Below are positions 45,690-53,852 of a stretch of DNA of 64,000 bases, one piece after another. The position numbers and the translations under genes were made by a program. Source of the stretch: JBOGCH01 sp051656645 (lineage in GTDB: Bacteria; Bacteroidota; Bacteroidia; Bacteroidales; Marinifilaceae). Within the stretch, counting starts at the first letter, position 1. Every line of letters starts with the position of its first letter. Where the stretch lies: the NCBI GenBank assembly GCA_051656645.1, contig JBOGCH010000012.1, positions 1-64,000 on the forward strand, written 5' to 3'. The notes below the pieces were generated by a model. The model saw only the letters and a list, made by a program, of their open reading frames with translations. It ran no database searches and was not told the DNA's origin.

Positions 45690-46853
45690 TTACTTACTGT
45701 TTTTTGTTGATGGATCTACTTCCTGAAGTCCTTTTACCTCAGAATGTTGTGGGAATGTTATTACCGGTTCTGTTAAGGTAAATTCCCCTTTTTCAATCCA
45801 CTCCTTCAATCTCCCTGCAATTTGTCGTGCTTTATATAGCGACGATAGTGGAGCAGTACGTATTTTATGACCGTCTATTGTAATTTCACCATTTCTTAGA
45901 TCCGCGTAATTAGTGCGTCCTATAATTTTGTTACCGTCTCCGTAATCAATAACATTAGTCTCAATTTGTTCATTGCGAATGGAAACACGGCGGGCAATAT
46001 CTTCGTCCAATACCGGTATAGGTACACCTATACCCACATACAGGCTATTTCCGTATTTCTCAAAGTGTGCGCCACGTAGAAACTCGCTGCTCATTTGTCT
46101 TAAATCGCCGGTTACTGCTATTGTTCGTGCGTTTCCTATTGGAACGCCAAACTCATTCACCGGTTTTGTTGTATTAAACTGAGTACCATTCCACGTAACG
46201 TAACCAACACCACCTCCTAGGAAAATACGCGTGCCAAGACCAATGGTGCGCATTTCAGGATCGTTGATAAGCGGCGATAGCTCGCCCGCTGAGCTGTAGG
46301 AAGCATTACGCAAACGCGGAAGTAATGTCCCCATATAAGTATATTTAATAGAATCGGTAGAGTTAGTTGCTACATTATAATTTTGGTAGCAATTGCGCGG
46401 GTTGTATAGATAAGCCTCGTTCACCGTGTCTAAGTTAACCACTGTTTTTATATGCTTACGCGGATAGCAATCCGTGCCTTTACCCCAAGCCTCAAGCGTA
46501 ATATCCTTACCATTTACCAAATCCTCAATTAAATGAGCGCCGCCATAGGCAACTGAATTTGTGCTTGCCGCAGTTGCGCCAATATAAGTGTCCACAGCTG
46601 CTAGCGACTCACATACAGGAACGCCGTTAAGTTCAATCTTTTCCATACGGATTGCCGGCGAGGAGTGACCAAAGTTTACAAACGCACCCGACGAGCACAT
46701 TGCGCCAAATGTTCCTGTTGTTACAACGTCTACTTTTTCTGCAATCTCCTTAGGAGATAATGTTTTAGCCAACTCAGAAACCTCCTCGGCTGTCAATACC
46801 ACAACGGTACCGTTTTTTATCTTTTCGTTTATTTCCTGATATGTTTTGCTCAT
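45690..46853 (-). CDS. Homocysteine biosynthesis protein, L-aspartate semialdehyde sulfurtransferase (DUF39)
   Basis: 387 residues of COG1900/DUF39, the MA1821 family. It is thought to add sulfide to aspartate semialdehyde to form, with MA1822, homocysteine. Two conserved cysteines of the family are present: Cys53 in TFGAMCSSGAF and Cys129 in GTDCYPRKH, matching the pair shown to be important in the Methanosarcina protein. There is no C-terminal CBS pair, unlike some archaeal members. It is the first enzyme gene of the operon behind a SAM riboswitch and Met-rich leader ORF, which supports a role in methionine supply. Confidence 0.9.
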   Translation of the reverse strand: MSKTYQEINEKIKNGTVVVLTAEEVSELAKTLSPKEIAEKVDVVTTGTFGAMCSSGAFVNFGHSSPAIRMEKIELNGVPVCESLAAVDTYIGATAASTNSVAYGGAHLIEDLVNGKDITLEAWGKGTDCYPRKHIKTVVNLDTVNEAYLYNPRNCYQNYNVATNSTDSIKYTYMGTLLPRLRNASYSSAGELSPLINDPEMRTIGLGTRIFLGGGVGYVTWNGTQFNTTKPVNEFGVPIGNARTIAVTGDLRQMSSEFLRGAHFEKYGNSLYVGIGVPIPVLDEDIARRVSIRNEQIETNVIDYGDGNKIIGRTNYADLRNGEITIDGHKIRTAPLSSLYKARQIAGRLKEWIEKGEFTLTEPVITFPQHSEVKGLQEVDPSTKNSK

Positions 46854-46994
46854 GGTAATATGTATTTAAAAGCTATATGTGTATTTACAAAGTGTAGTAA
46901 CCACACAATGCGCAAAGCATTGAATATGGCTAAATGAGCGTACAAAGATTACAGCAACTTAGGTTGCGTAATAGTACAATAAAGTCGGGGAATG

Positions 46995-47022
46995 AAAAAT
47001 ATTAGCGCATGCCGCGCATATT
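46995..47022 (-). promoter_or_regulatory. Candidate attenuator hairpin at the end of the Met leader ORF
   Basis: On the minus strand AATATGCGC (47022-47014), loop GGCAT, then GCGC, a 2-nt bulge and ATATT, running into TTT. The stem covers the last Met codons and the stop codon of the leader ORF. It is modest in strength (9 bp with a bulge), so its role as a terminator is only a suggestion. Confidence 0.35.
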
Positions 47023-47112
47023 CATGATAACCATGAATTGCATAGAAGTAGACACGTTATTACGTGATAATAAACTCGATGTGTAGTTATTGTGAAAATC
47101 TCTTCTTTTCAT
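47002..47112 (-). CDS. Methionine-rich leader peptide
   Basis: A 36-codon ORF starting 14 nt after the SAM riboswitch ends and stopping 148 nt before the DUF39 gene. It begins MKRRDFHNNYTSSLLSR and ends MQFMVIMNMRGMR: five Met in the last 13 residues. Methionine is normally about one residue in forty, so this bias, in front of a methionine operon, is what is expected of a leader peptide whose translation senses charged tRNA-Met. A hairpin with a short T-run overlaps its last codons. Evidence is from sequence and position only; no database comparison was possible. Confidence 0.6.
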   Translation of the reverse strand: MKRRDFHNNYTSSLLSRNNVSTSMQFMVIMNMRGMR

Positions 47113-47126
47113 TTTTCTTTGTTTTA

Positions 47127-47230
47127 AATTATAATCCCCGAATATCCGGGACGAGTTTTGGCACCTTTCAGAATAGATCTGAGGTTGTCGGAGTGTCATC
47201 GAGCTCGTCTCTCAACTCCTCTTTATAATT
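47127..47230 (-). ncRNA. SAM-I (S-box) riboswitch
   Basis: On the minus strand the P1 helix AATTATA/TATAATT (47224-47230 with 47127-47133) encloses the S-box core. This includes AAAGAGGAG, GAGAGACGAG, CTCGATGACACTCCGACAACC (core ATGACACTCCGACAACC), then GAAAGGTGCCAAAACTCG, and the P4 hairpin CCCGG-ATATT-CGGGG. ACGAG in the P2 loop can pair with CTCGT in J3/4, the known pseudoknot. All the landmarks expected for SAM-I are in order. It lies upstream of a methionine operon, so SAM binding should lower expression. Confidence 0.9.
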
Positions 47231-47512
47231 CAAACAATCGTTTTGCGGATTGCATTGATAGTGACAAAGGAATAAAAAAAATATGATAAAACAAATACTT
47301 TAATCAAAAAACATTTATGTTGAAGTTTCTAAGGGAAAGAAATCATTTTTTGATAACTGATAACAATATACATTGCCTACTTTTTAATTCAAATTACTCA
47401 AAATTCAAATTGCTCCAGTAACAATTAAATTCCCGTGCAGGACAACGCAAAAATAGTAACACCTTAATCAATTCGCCATACAATCTCCAAATGGGCTTTT
47501 CACCTTCTTAGG

Positions 47513-47617
47513 GGTTTCTACTAGGTTTCGACTAAGTATCGACTAGGTTTCTACCACCAGGACCCCCCAATAGTAGTCGAAACCTAGTCGTAACCTAGTC
47601 GAAACCTAGTAGAAACC
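47513..47617. repeat. Intergenic 11-bp unit inverted tandem element, copy 2
   Basis: Four 11-bp units (47513-47556: GGTTTCTACTA, GGTTTCGACTA, AGTATCGACTA, GGTTTCTACCA), a 17-nt spacer (47557-47573) and four inverted units (47574-47617: TAGTCGAAACC, TAGTCGTAACC, TAGTCGAAACC, TAGTAGAAACC). Total length (105 bp), unit number and spacer length equal copy 1 at 15046. The spacers share CCCCAATA. It lies 179 nt beyond the response-regulator stop, in the 565-bp stretch 47231-47795 that has no gene. Nothing else was recognised in that stretch. Confidence 0.9.
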
Positions 47618-47795
47618 CTTAACAGGTTATGAGGCAATTTTAGGGGAATTTATTGGAAAATTTGGAGACATCTATTTTTACCAAATAGCCTGAGGGACAG
47701 TTTGGGATTATTAATTAATGTCTTTATTTTTAGCAATCTCAGTGTGTGGTGAATGGAGCAAACTGCCATGAGGATGATTATAGAACCAAAGTGTT

Positions 47796-48482
47796 TTAGA
47801 TGTCAAATAAGCCATATCCCACGCGATAAGTGTTTTTTATTGAAAGATATTTATCCATTACAATGTATTTTCTTAGTGAAGTTATATAACGGCGTAAGTC
47901 GTGATGTCCATTTTCATTCTTAACATATCCAAATAGTTGATTCTCTAATTTTACGTTCGGAATTATCTTGTTTTTGTTATTAAACAAGATAACAAGCAAC
48001 TTGGCTTCCATTGGTGACAATGATAATTGTTCGGATTCGTGCGTTAATTCGCGCGTGAGACTATTAAAATGGGTAGATGCAGATAACCGGAGTAGTTCGC
48101 CTGTCTTAGAGTTTTTATTTATATGTCTTAATAGCTTTACAATCATTACTTCCATATCGTCTCCCTTACAAATATAGTCATCAGCGCCTGCATCCAATGC
48201 ATTATTTACTATCTGATAATCATTATGGGAAGAGTATAAAATGATTGGAATTTGTCCAATAGTTTTTCTTAGTAGTGGTAAGAGTTGTAGTCCGGACTGA
48301 TTGGGTAGTTCCATGTCTAAAAGGATCAGCTCATATGTGTTGTTTTTTAATTGTTCAAGCATTTCATCTCCATTTGTAACCCAATCCACCATGATATTGG
48401 CTTTTAGTTTCATGATTAGGATTATATCCTGCGCTGCTTCTGCATCATCTTCTACATATAATATTCTATATTGGTACTCCAT
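47796..48482 (-). CDS. OmpR-type response regulator
   Basis: 228 residues. Receiver domain at about 1-120, with acidic pocket VEDD (10-13), phospho-acceptor Asp56 in LILLDMELPNQSG, Ser in ILYSSH and Lys in YICKGDD. The C-terminal winged-helix domain (about 135-228) has LSPMEAKLLVILFNNKNKIIPN and RRYITSLRKYI. It follows the histidine kinase gene by 9 nt on the same strand and is its partner. Possible targets are the divergent beta-propeller and glycosidase genes; that is inference from position. Confidence 0.93.
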   Translation of the reverse strand: MEYQYRILYVEDDAEAAQDIILIMKLKANIMVDWVTNGDEMLEQLKNNTYELILLDMELPNQSGLQLLPLLRKTIGQIPIILYSSHNDYQIVNNALDAGADDYICKGDDMEVMIVKLLRHINKNSKTGELLRLSASTHFNSLTRELTHESEQLSLSPMEAKLLVILFNNKNKIIPNVKLENQLFGYVKNENGHHDLRRYITSLRKYIVMDKYLSIKNTYRVGYGLFDI

Positions 48483-48491
48483 AATTTATTC

Positions 48492-49817
48492 TTACTTACT
48501 TAGAGGTAGAGAAATGATAAATTCACTACCTTCATTTAGTATACTATTTACTTTTATATCGCCCTTATGCGCGTTCATAACATTATGGACATAGTATAGT
48601 CCGACACCAAATCCACAAGCTTTTTTCGTTGCTTGAACACGATAATATTTGTCAAATATGCGATCCATATTTTCTGCGCTGATGCCGCAGCCATTATCTT
48701 TTATTGAAATAAAAAAGTGTGTTTGATTTTGGTGACATTGAATAACAACTTTTACCGAGTCATAAGCATACTTTATCGCATTATCCAATAAGTTCATAAT
48801 ACAACGAGATAAGTGTAACGGATCCCCTTTCAGGAATTTAACATTGGTGTTGTTTTCCAAGAGATAATTAATTTTCTTATTGTCATTGACTGTATTTTGT
48901 TTATGTTGAGTCAGTGTATTATCAATAAGTTGCTGAATGTCAATGTTGGTTATGTCAAGTTTAATCCCTTTTCCGGTAACTGCAACTCTGAGATAGAGAT
49001 CAATAGATTTTATAAAATCATTTATTTGAGTGCTTTGTTCCTTTAGTATGGATTTCGCATCACTTATTTGATTATTATCAAGGAGGCAATCCACTAAAAA
49101 GAGTTTACGTTGAATGCCATTTAATGGACTTTTTAAGTCATGAAGATTGGATTCGGATAGATTTTTGTGGTATTCATTTAGTTGTTTCTCTGTAATGTAG
49201 GTGTAATAAATAACAAAGAACAATACAAAAATAATACATATTAAGAATATAATAACAGCTACCGAATTTTTGTTAAGCCTAATAAATCGATATTTGGAGA
49301 AATCTCCATGCAATGCAAGTGTATGCGGATTGAATACCCCTAACGTTGTATTTATCACAACAGATGAGGCTGCATTGTGTCTCGTAATCTGGTCTAAGGT
49401 GACGCCGTTATTATCATACAATACCAATTTATTTATAACCATCAGAGAATCTATATTCTCATGTAAATATTCGTCAATGCATGCAAGTTTCCACAATGAG
49501 GTATCTCTGATGTCATATGATGCCCTAAATAGCACCTGTTCTTTATAATTTGTATCAATACCTGTAATCTGATATTGAAATATACTGTCGTGTTTTGAGA
49601 AAAGAATCACAGATTGCTCATTATTATAACCGGCATAGCAATGTTTTTTGATTGATTTATTATTATAACTGGTAATTATTTTATTCAATAGCTTCTCAAT
49701 GTTAAGACGATTTGTATTACATTCCTTAACATATAACTCGTTGATGAGAAATAATTGTTGTGCTATAATACATCCTACAAGAATTGTTAAAAATATGGTA
49801 ATACGTGTTGCTTTCAT
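48492..49817 (-). CDS. Membrane sensor histidine kinase
   Basis: 441 residues from the ATG at 49817 (MKATRITIFLTILVGC). An ATG at 49841 is in frame but overlaps the promoter element at 49839-49846, so it is rejected. Two membrane spans (about 7-29 and 190-215) frame a periplasmic sensor of about 160 residues with no recognised domain. The HisKA site is in SNLHDLKSPLNGIQ, with the phospho-accepting His just after SNL. The ATPase domain has N-box NLLDNAIKYAY, G1 DNGCGIS and G2 GFGVGLYYVHNV. It is cotranscribed with the response regulator downstream. Confidence 0.92.
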   Translation of the reverse strand: MKATRITIFLTILVGCIIAQQLFLINELYVKECNTNRLNIEKLLNKIITSYNNKSIKKHCYAGYNNEQSVILFSKHDSIFQYQITGIDTNYKEQVLFRASYDIRDTSLWKLACIDEYLHENIDSLMVINKLVLYDNNGVTLDQITRHNAASSVVINTTLGVFNPHTLALHGDFSKYRFIRLNKNSVAVIIFLICIIFVLFFVIYYTYITEKQLNEYHKNLSESNLHDLKSPLNGIQRKLFLVDCLLDNNQISDAKSILKEQSTQINDFIKSIDLYLRVAVTGKGIKLDITNIDIQQLIDNTLTQHKQNTVNDNKKINYLLENNTNVKFLKGDPLHLSRCIMNLLDNAIKYAYDSVKVVIQCHQNQTHFFISIKDNGCGISAENMDRIFDKYYRVQATKKACGFGVGLYYVHNVMNAHKGDIKVNSILNEGSEFIISLPLSK

Positions 49818-49838
49818 GATTTTTATGCCTATGTGTAG

Positions 49839-49846
49839 CAAATATA
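49839..49846 (-). promoter_or_regulatory. -7 element of the histidine kinase gene
   Basis: TATATTTG on the minus strand matches TAnnTTTG, giving a leader of about 15-20 nt before the ATG at 49817. It decides the start codon of the kinase. Confidence 0.6.
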
Positions 49847-50292
49847 TTTAAATAAATTACAGTATTAATACATTTGTTGTAAGTAATAGTGGATTTTAAT
49901 AAAATATATTGTAATGTTCTTTGCAACATATTTTGCAACATTTGTACATTGTTGTTTGATTTAATTAACTATATATTTGTGGGACAAACGTCACATAGTG
50001 AATTTTATATATACCCACAAAATAGACAATATGATTATAGTACGTTGTCCCAAACTGAGAAATCAATTATGGATAATTATCTATCCAATCAGTTTGATGT
50101 CGAAAAAGGGAATATAATTCTAAAAGTAAAATATAAACAAAAATAGATATTATCAATGTTTTTTGTAAGCCTCAGATAGCCTAGGTATAACATGTAGGTA
50201 GCTTAATATGGATTTCCTTATAAAGAAAGGAGATGAAAGAGTTCTCAATTCTGATGCAAGCTTTTTTAGATATTAATATAATAATAGAACTG
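49847..50292. other. Intergenic region between the kinase and the first propeller gene
   Basis: About 446 bp, very AT-rich. A plus-strand TATATTTG at about 49972 may be a -7 element. An 85-codon plus-strand ORF at 49889-50146 has an odd Cys-rich start and a hydrophilic end (FDVEKGNIILKVKYKQK); I cannot assign it and it may be a remnant or chance. No RNA gene was recognised. Confidence 0.5.
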
Positions 50293-51423
50293 ATGAAGAG
50301 TATTTTGTATTTATTACACAATTGTATATTATTTTCTGTAGTGTTTTTCTGTTTGGCTGCCTGTAGCCAACAGAGTAGTAGTAGTATCTTTAAAATTTCA
50401 GATAAGAATGCAGATGTCTTCGATGCTGTTCAGTTGATTGATACAATAGAAGTATTGGATCTTTTATGTGGCGATGATTTTGTGTTGCCTAATGCAGACA
50501 AGGTGGTACAATTATCAAATAGGTTATTTCTATTTGATCAGAAAAATAGTATTATCGATGTATATAATCCTACTGATGGTAAGTTGTTGAGGCGTCTAAA
50601 TAAAAAAGGACATAGTGCCAACGAATATATTGCGATAAGCGATATTGCTTTCAGTGATTCACTGATTTATCTGTTATGTCTAAATAAAATATTAATATTT
50701 GATCACGAATTAGAATATCGGAAGATTATTCGAATGCAAGATATCAAAGGATTAGAGTCAGTAATAGGTTTTAGAGATTTATATTTTTATAATCAAACAC
50801 TCCTTTTATATAATGACAACGAAAAGAGTGTTTATCAGTTAGATTTGGCTGATTATTCTGTCAAACAAATTCTGACAGATGAGCGTTGTAATAAGTATGT
50901 TGGATATGCTGTTGCTAATCCAATATTTCATAAAATATCTGATAGTGTTGTGTTAATTGATATGGACGGTGGAGATATGATTTATAAATTTGAAAATAAT
51001 AAGGTTAGCCCATGGGCACAATTGGATTACGAAGGTAAAGAGAAAGCTATGAATTATAACGTAAATACTGCATCAGATAAAAATGCTTTTTTGCCTACTC
51101 CTAAATATATTCGTCAAACGCTAGTTGTAGATTCGGTTTTATATCTTAATTATGTTGGAGGAGTTGTGCGTACAGATATTGCTGGTTCATCCTATCAGAA
51201 TTATAAAATGTATGGTGATATTAATAAAGTGGAAGAATATTATGTTCCGTGGGATGCGGTGCAGGCAAATTGGGTATATGATTATTATGATGAAAAACAT
51301 CAACTTAGTATGGAAACGTTTAAACAACGATATCCGGCAGCAACGATTGTCTTTAGTAATCGTTCCAACGAAGATGCAGGAAATGAATGCGCAACTTTAT
51401 TAATATATAAAATGAGAAATTAA
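50293..51423 (+). CDS. 6-bladed beta-propeller lipoprotein
   Basis: 376 residues from the ATG at 50293 (MKSILYLLHNCILFSVVFFCLAAC, lipobox Cys24). The in-frame ATG at 50233 would put 20 residues before the signal. The body matches the Bacteroidota 6-bladed propeller lipoproteins (BF3962/DUF5128 group): VVQLSNRLFLFDQKNSIIDVYNPTDGKLLRRLNKKGHSANEY, with the typical D-x-G-K-x-x-R...G....EY blade motif. These surface or periplasmic proteins lack catalytic motifs and probably bind a ligand. A second member lies 213 bp downstream. Role in the neighbouring glycosidase cluster is unproven. Confidence 0.83.
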   Translation: MKSILYLLHNCILFSVVFFCLAACSQQSSSSIFKISDKNADVFDAVQLIDTIEVLDLLCGDDFVLPNADKVVQLSNRLFLFDQKNSIIDVYNPTDGKLLRRLNKKGHSANEYIAISDIAFSDSLIYLLCLNKILIFDHELEYRKIIRMQDIKGLESVIGFRDLYFYNQTLLLYNDNEKSVYQLDLADYSVKQILTDERCNKYVGYAVANPIFHKISDSVVLIDMDGGDMIYKFENNKVSPWAQLDYEGKEKAMNYNVNTASDKNAFLPTPKYIRQTLVVDSVLYLNYVGGVVRTDIAGSSYQNYKMYGDINKVEEYYVPWDAVQANWVYDYYDEKHQLSMETFKQRYPAATIVFSNRSNEDAGNECATLLIYKMRN

Positions 51424-51636
51424 TAGGGTTTGTCAATAAACAATCTAAATATAGTAAATGAAGAAAGATATTATGATTTACAACTAATGACGATTTTATA
51501 TTTGCAATCTGCTCCGGGAAAACATGTAAACGATATCCGGTCTCCTGTTAACAATGTAACCTATTACATAAATATAATAGCGAGGAGAACTAATAGAAAG
51601 CTAAGAATTACCAATTAATCATTTAAACAATAATTT

Positions 51637-52815
51637 ATGCATACAATTAGACTACTATTCTTCGTGTTTGTCCTAATAACATCATGTTCAAAAGATAAAA
51701 GAATCGAAATCGATGCAGAAAAGATTATACATATTAATCCTATGGTATTAGACACAGCGAGTATCAACAAACTAAACCATGAGATTAGTAATATTGTATA
51801 CCTTCCTTTAGAAACCAATAAGGATTGTATAATTGGTGAGATTAGTAATATTATATATACTAAAGATTATATATTTATTCTTGATAAAATGAAGCAATGC
51901 ATACATCAATTTGATAAGAATGGTAAATTCATTAAACATCTTGGTTCGCGCGGTAAGGCAAGAAATGAATTTATGCGTATACGCTCATTTTTTATAGATG
52001 AAGTATTATCTCAAATTGGCATTTACTGTGAAATGAAACAACAGATATTATTATATGATATCGAACATGGTAATTTCATTAACAGTAAACCAATCGGGTT
52101 ACTTCTAGATAATATAATAAAACACGAGGATCAATATTATTTTTATTGCGGAAGATTACCTAATCAGGATTTCTTTAAAGGAACCTTTCCTTCACAATAT
52201 CGACTTGTAAGTTTGGATAATGATTCTTCCTTTAATCATTATTTACGAACTGACTATAATCCCGAATTATTAAACACTTCATTAACATCTAATAGTGAAA
52301 GTTCTTTATATATATATCATGATTCAGTGCGAGTTATGGAACGATGCAATAGTACTATATTACAGATATTTGATAACAATATTAAAAATAAGTATTATGT
52401 TGATTTTGGAAAGTTGAGTCTCAATTGTGATTTTTATGACAATACGGAAATTATTAGTGAAAGCCTTTTAAAGCGTTTGGATAATAAAAAATACTGCAGG
52501 TTAAGTGAATTTATTGAGATTGACGATTATATTTATCTTGAATACTTGACTCAGAATAGGCTATTATCATCTATATACTCAAAGAAAACTAATGAAGTAT
52601 TCAATTTTGGTGTGCTCTGGCTATCACCAGATGGCATTGGTATGCCAAGGATTATTAACAAGAAAGATAACTTCTTAATTGGCGTTTATGAGTCCGAAAA
52701 TTTGTTGAGGATGATTGGAACAAATAAACATAAGTTAAATACTTCTTTAATGAACATTTACAACACTGTTCAGAAAACCGATAATCCTATACTATGTTTT
52801 GTACATTTTGATTAA
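51637..52815 (+). CDS. 6-bladed beta-propeller lipoprotein
   Basis: 392 residues. Signal MHTIRLLFFVFVLITSC with lipobox Cys17. Propeller motifs: ISNIVYLPLETNKDCIIGEISNIIYTKDYIFILDKMKQCIHQFDKNGKFIKHLGSRGKARNEF (blade core IFILD...IHQFDKNGKF...G.GR..NEF). The LPLET-N-x-x-L-I/IGEI start is characteristic of the family. It is a paralogue of the gene just upstream but quite diverged. It is followed by about 1 kb without a gene. No enzymatic residues are visible. Confidence 0.85.
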   Translation: MHTIRLLFFVFVLITSCSKDKRIEIDAEKIIHINPMVLDTASINKLNHEISNIVYLPLETNKDCIIGEISNIIYTKDYIFILDKMKQCIHQFDKNGKFIKHLGSRGKARNEFMRIRSFFIDEVLSQIGIYCEMKQQILLYDIEHGNFINSKPIGLLLDNIIKHEDQYYFYCGRLPNQDFFKGTFPSQYRLVSLDNDSSFNHYLRTDYNPELLNTSLTSNSESSLYIYHDSVRVMERCNSTILQIFDNNIKNKYYVDFGKLSLNCDFYDNTEIISESLLKRLDNKKYCRLSEFIEIDDYIYLEYLTQNRLLSSIYSKKTNEVFNFGVLWLSPDGIGMPRIINKKDNFLIGVYESENLLRMIGTNKHKLNTSLMNIYNTVQKTDNPILCFVHFD

Positions 52816-53852
52816 TTACTATAAAATATCATTAGTGTCTTATTAAAATCACGACGAATTAAAAATTAAATAAACTTGGCTTATTAAAATTGTATTGCTC
52901 TTTGTTATTTTGAAATATAGACTTGTCAATAAGTTTTTTAAGATAGGTTTTGTCGCTTAGTAATATGCTATTCATATGAAGAACTTCATCTATACTTCTA
53001 TTAATTTGCATGTCTTATAGGATGAATCGAAGTGTAGAGTAATCAGATAATATTGATTCCGATAAGATCAGGGAAGTTTATGTTTTTTTTCCACGTTCTA
53101 ACTGTGAATTAGGTACAAAACATATGAACCTTATAGTGTATCTTGAAATCTTGTACCTGTAAAATAGATAAAAGATGTATGATTTATGTCTGAGTTTCTC
53201 CATATCGAATATGGATGCTTGGATAATAATAAGGAACGAATATATTAATCAGTGTTTCAGTGTTATATAACTTGCGTACTTTTATTCTATATTCCATTTT
53301 CGAAATTTAGCTCAACAGATAAAGACAAATAATAGTTAATGAATCTAGAGTATAAGTACTTTTTTCAAGCTTTAGGGTTAGTTAATGGTAAGCCCCCGAG
53401 AGTCTGTGCAAAAACTACCCGTCTCAGAACTGTTAGTGTAGGGATTTACAATAATAAAATATGTTGAAGTATTGGGACATGGTAAAAGAGGTGTACGTTT
53501 GGGTATAAAAGGGCCGCGGAGAAAAGCAAGTGCGTGAATATGGCATTTATACAATGAAATGCTTAATGACTCAACAATTCTATATACATAGAGAAATATC
53601 ATTAAATACAATAGCTTATCTCTTTTTAGATAGGCTATTTGTCTTGGTAACGAATTAACAGTAATTAGTATAGCCAAAAGCTATGATTTTGATTTTACGA
53701 CAAAACAAAAACTAGATGACGATAACATTGTTTGATTCATGTATAAGTTTATATTGTACTTAATCTGTTAGTTTATTAGTTGGTTAATAGGAAGTTAAAT
53801 ATATATTCGTTTATTTTGAATAATATTAATATTATTAACATATAATATACAG
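52816..53852. other. 1-kb region without a recognisable gene, possible decayed element
   Basis: Mostly AT-rich with stops in all frames. A less AT-rich patch at about 53385-53535 contains GTGCAAAAACTACCCGTCTCAG-like sequence (53408-53427) that recalls insertion-sequence ends, and short open stretches such as GHGKRGVRLGIKGPRRKAS. Open frames exist on both strands there but none resembles a known protein. It may be the remains of a mobile element. The last 150 bp should hold the promoter of the GH3 gene, but no consensus was seen. Confidence 0.45.

Noticed and set aside
47113..47199. Upstream extension of the Met leader ORF on the minus strand
   Set aside because: It runs through the conserved SAM riboswitch core, so it is RNA structure, not protein; only the part from 47112 is kept.
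49889..50146. 85-codon ORF on the plus strand
   Set aside because: Unusual composition, no recognised motif, and a possible promoter lies inside it. It was left as part of the intergenic entry.
51430..51618. 62-codon ORF between the two propeller genes
   Set aside because: Starts with a non-ATG codon, has no signal or domain, and lies in an AT-rich gap; chance ORF is likely.
53378..53677. 99-codon minus-strand ORF in the gene desert
   Set aside because: No recognisable family; Ser/Pro-rich composition fits a chance frame over the possible decayed element.
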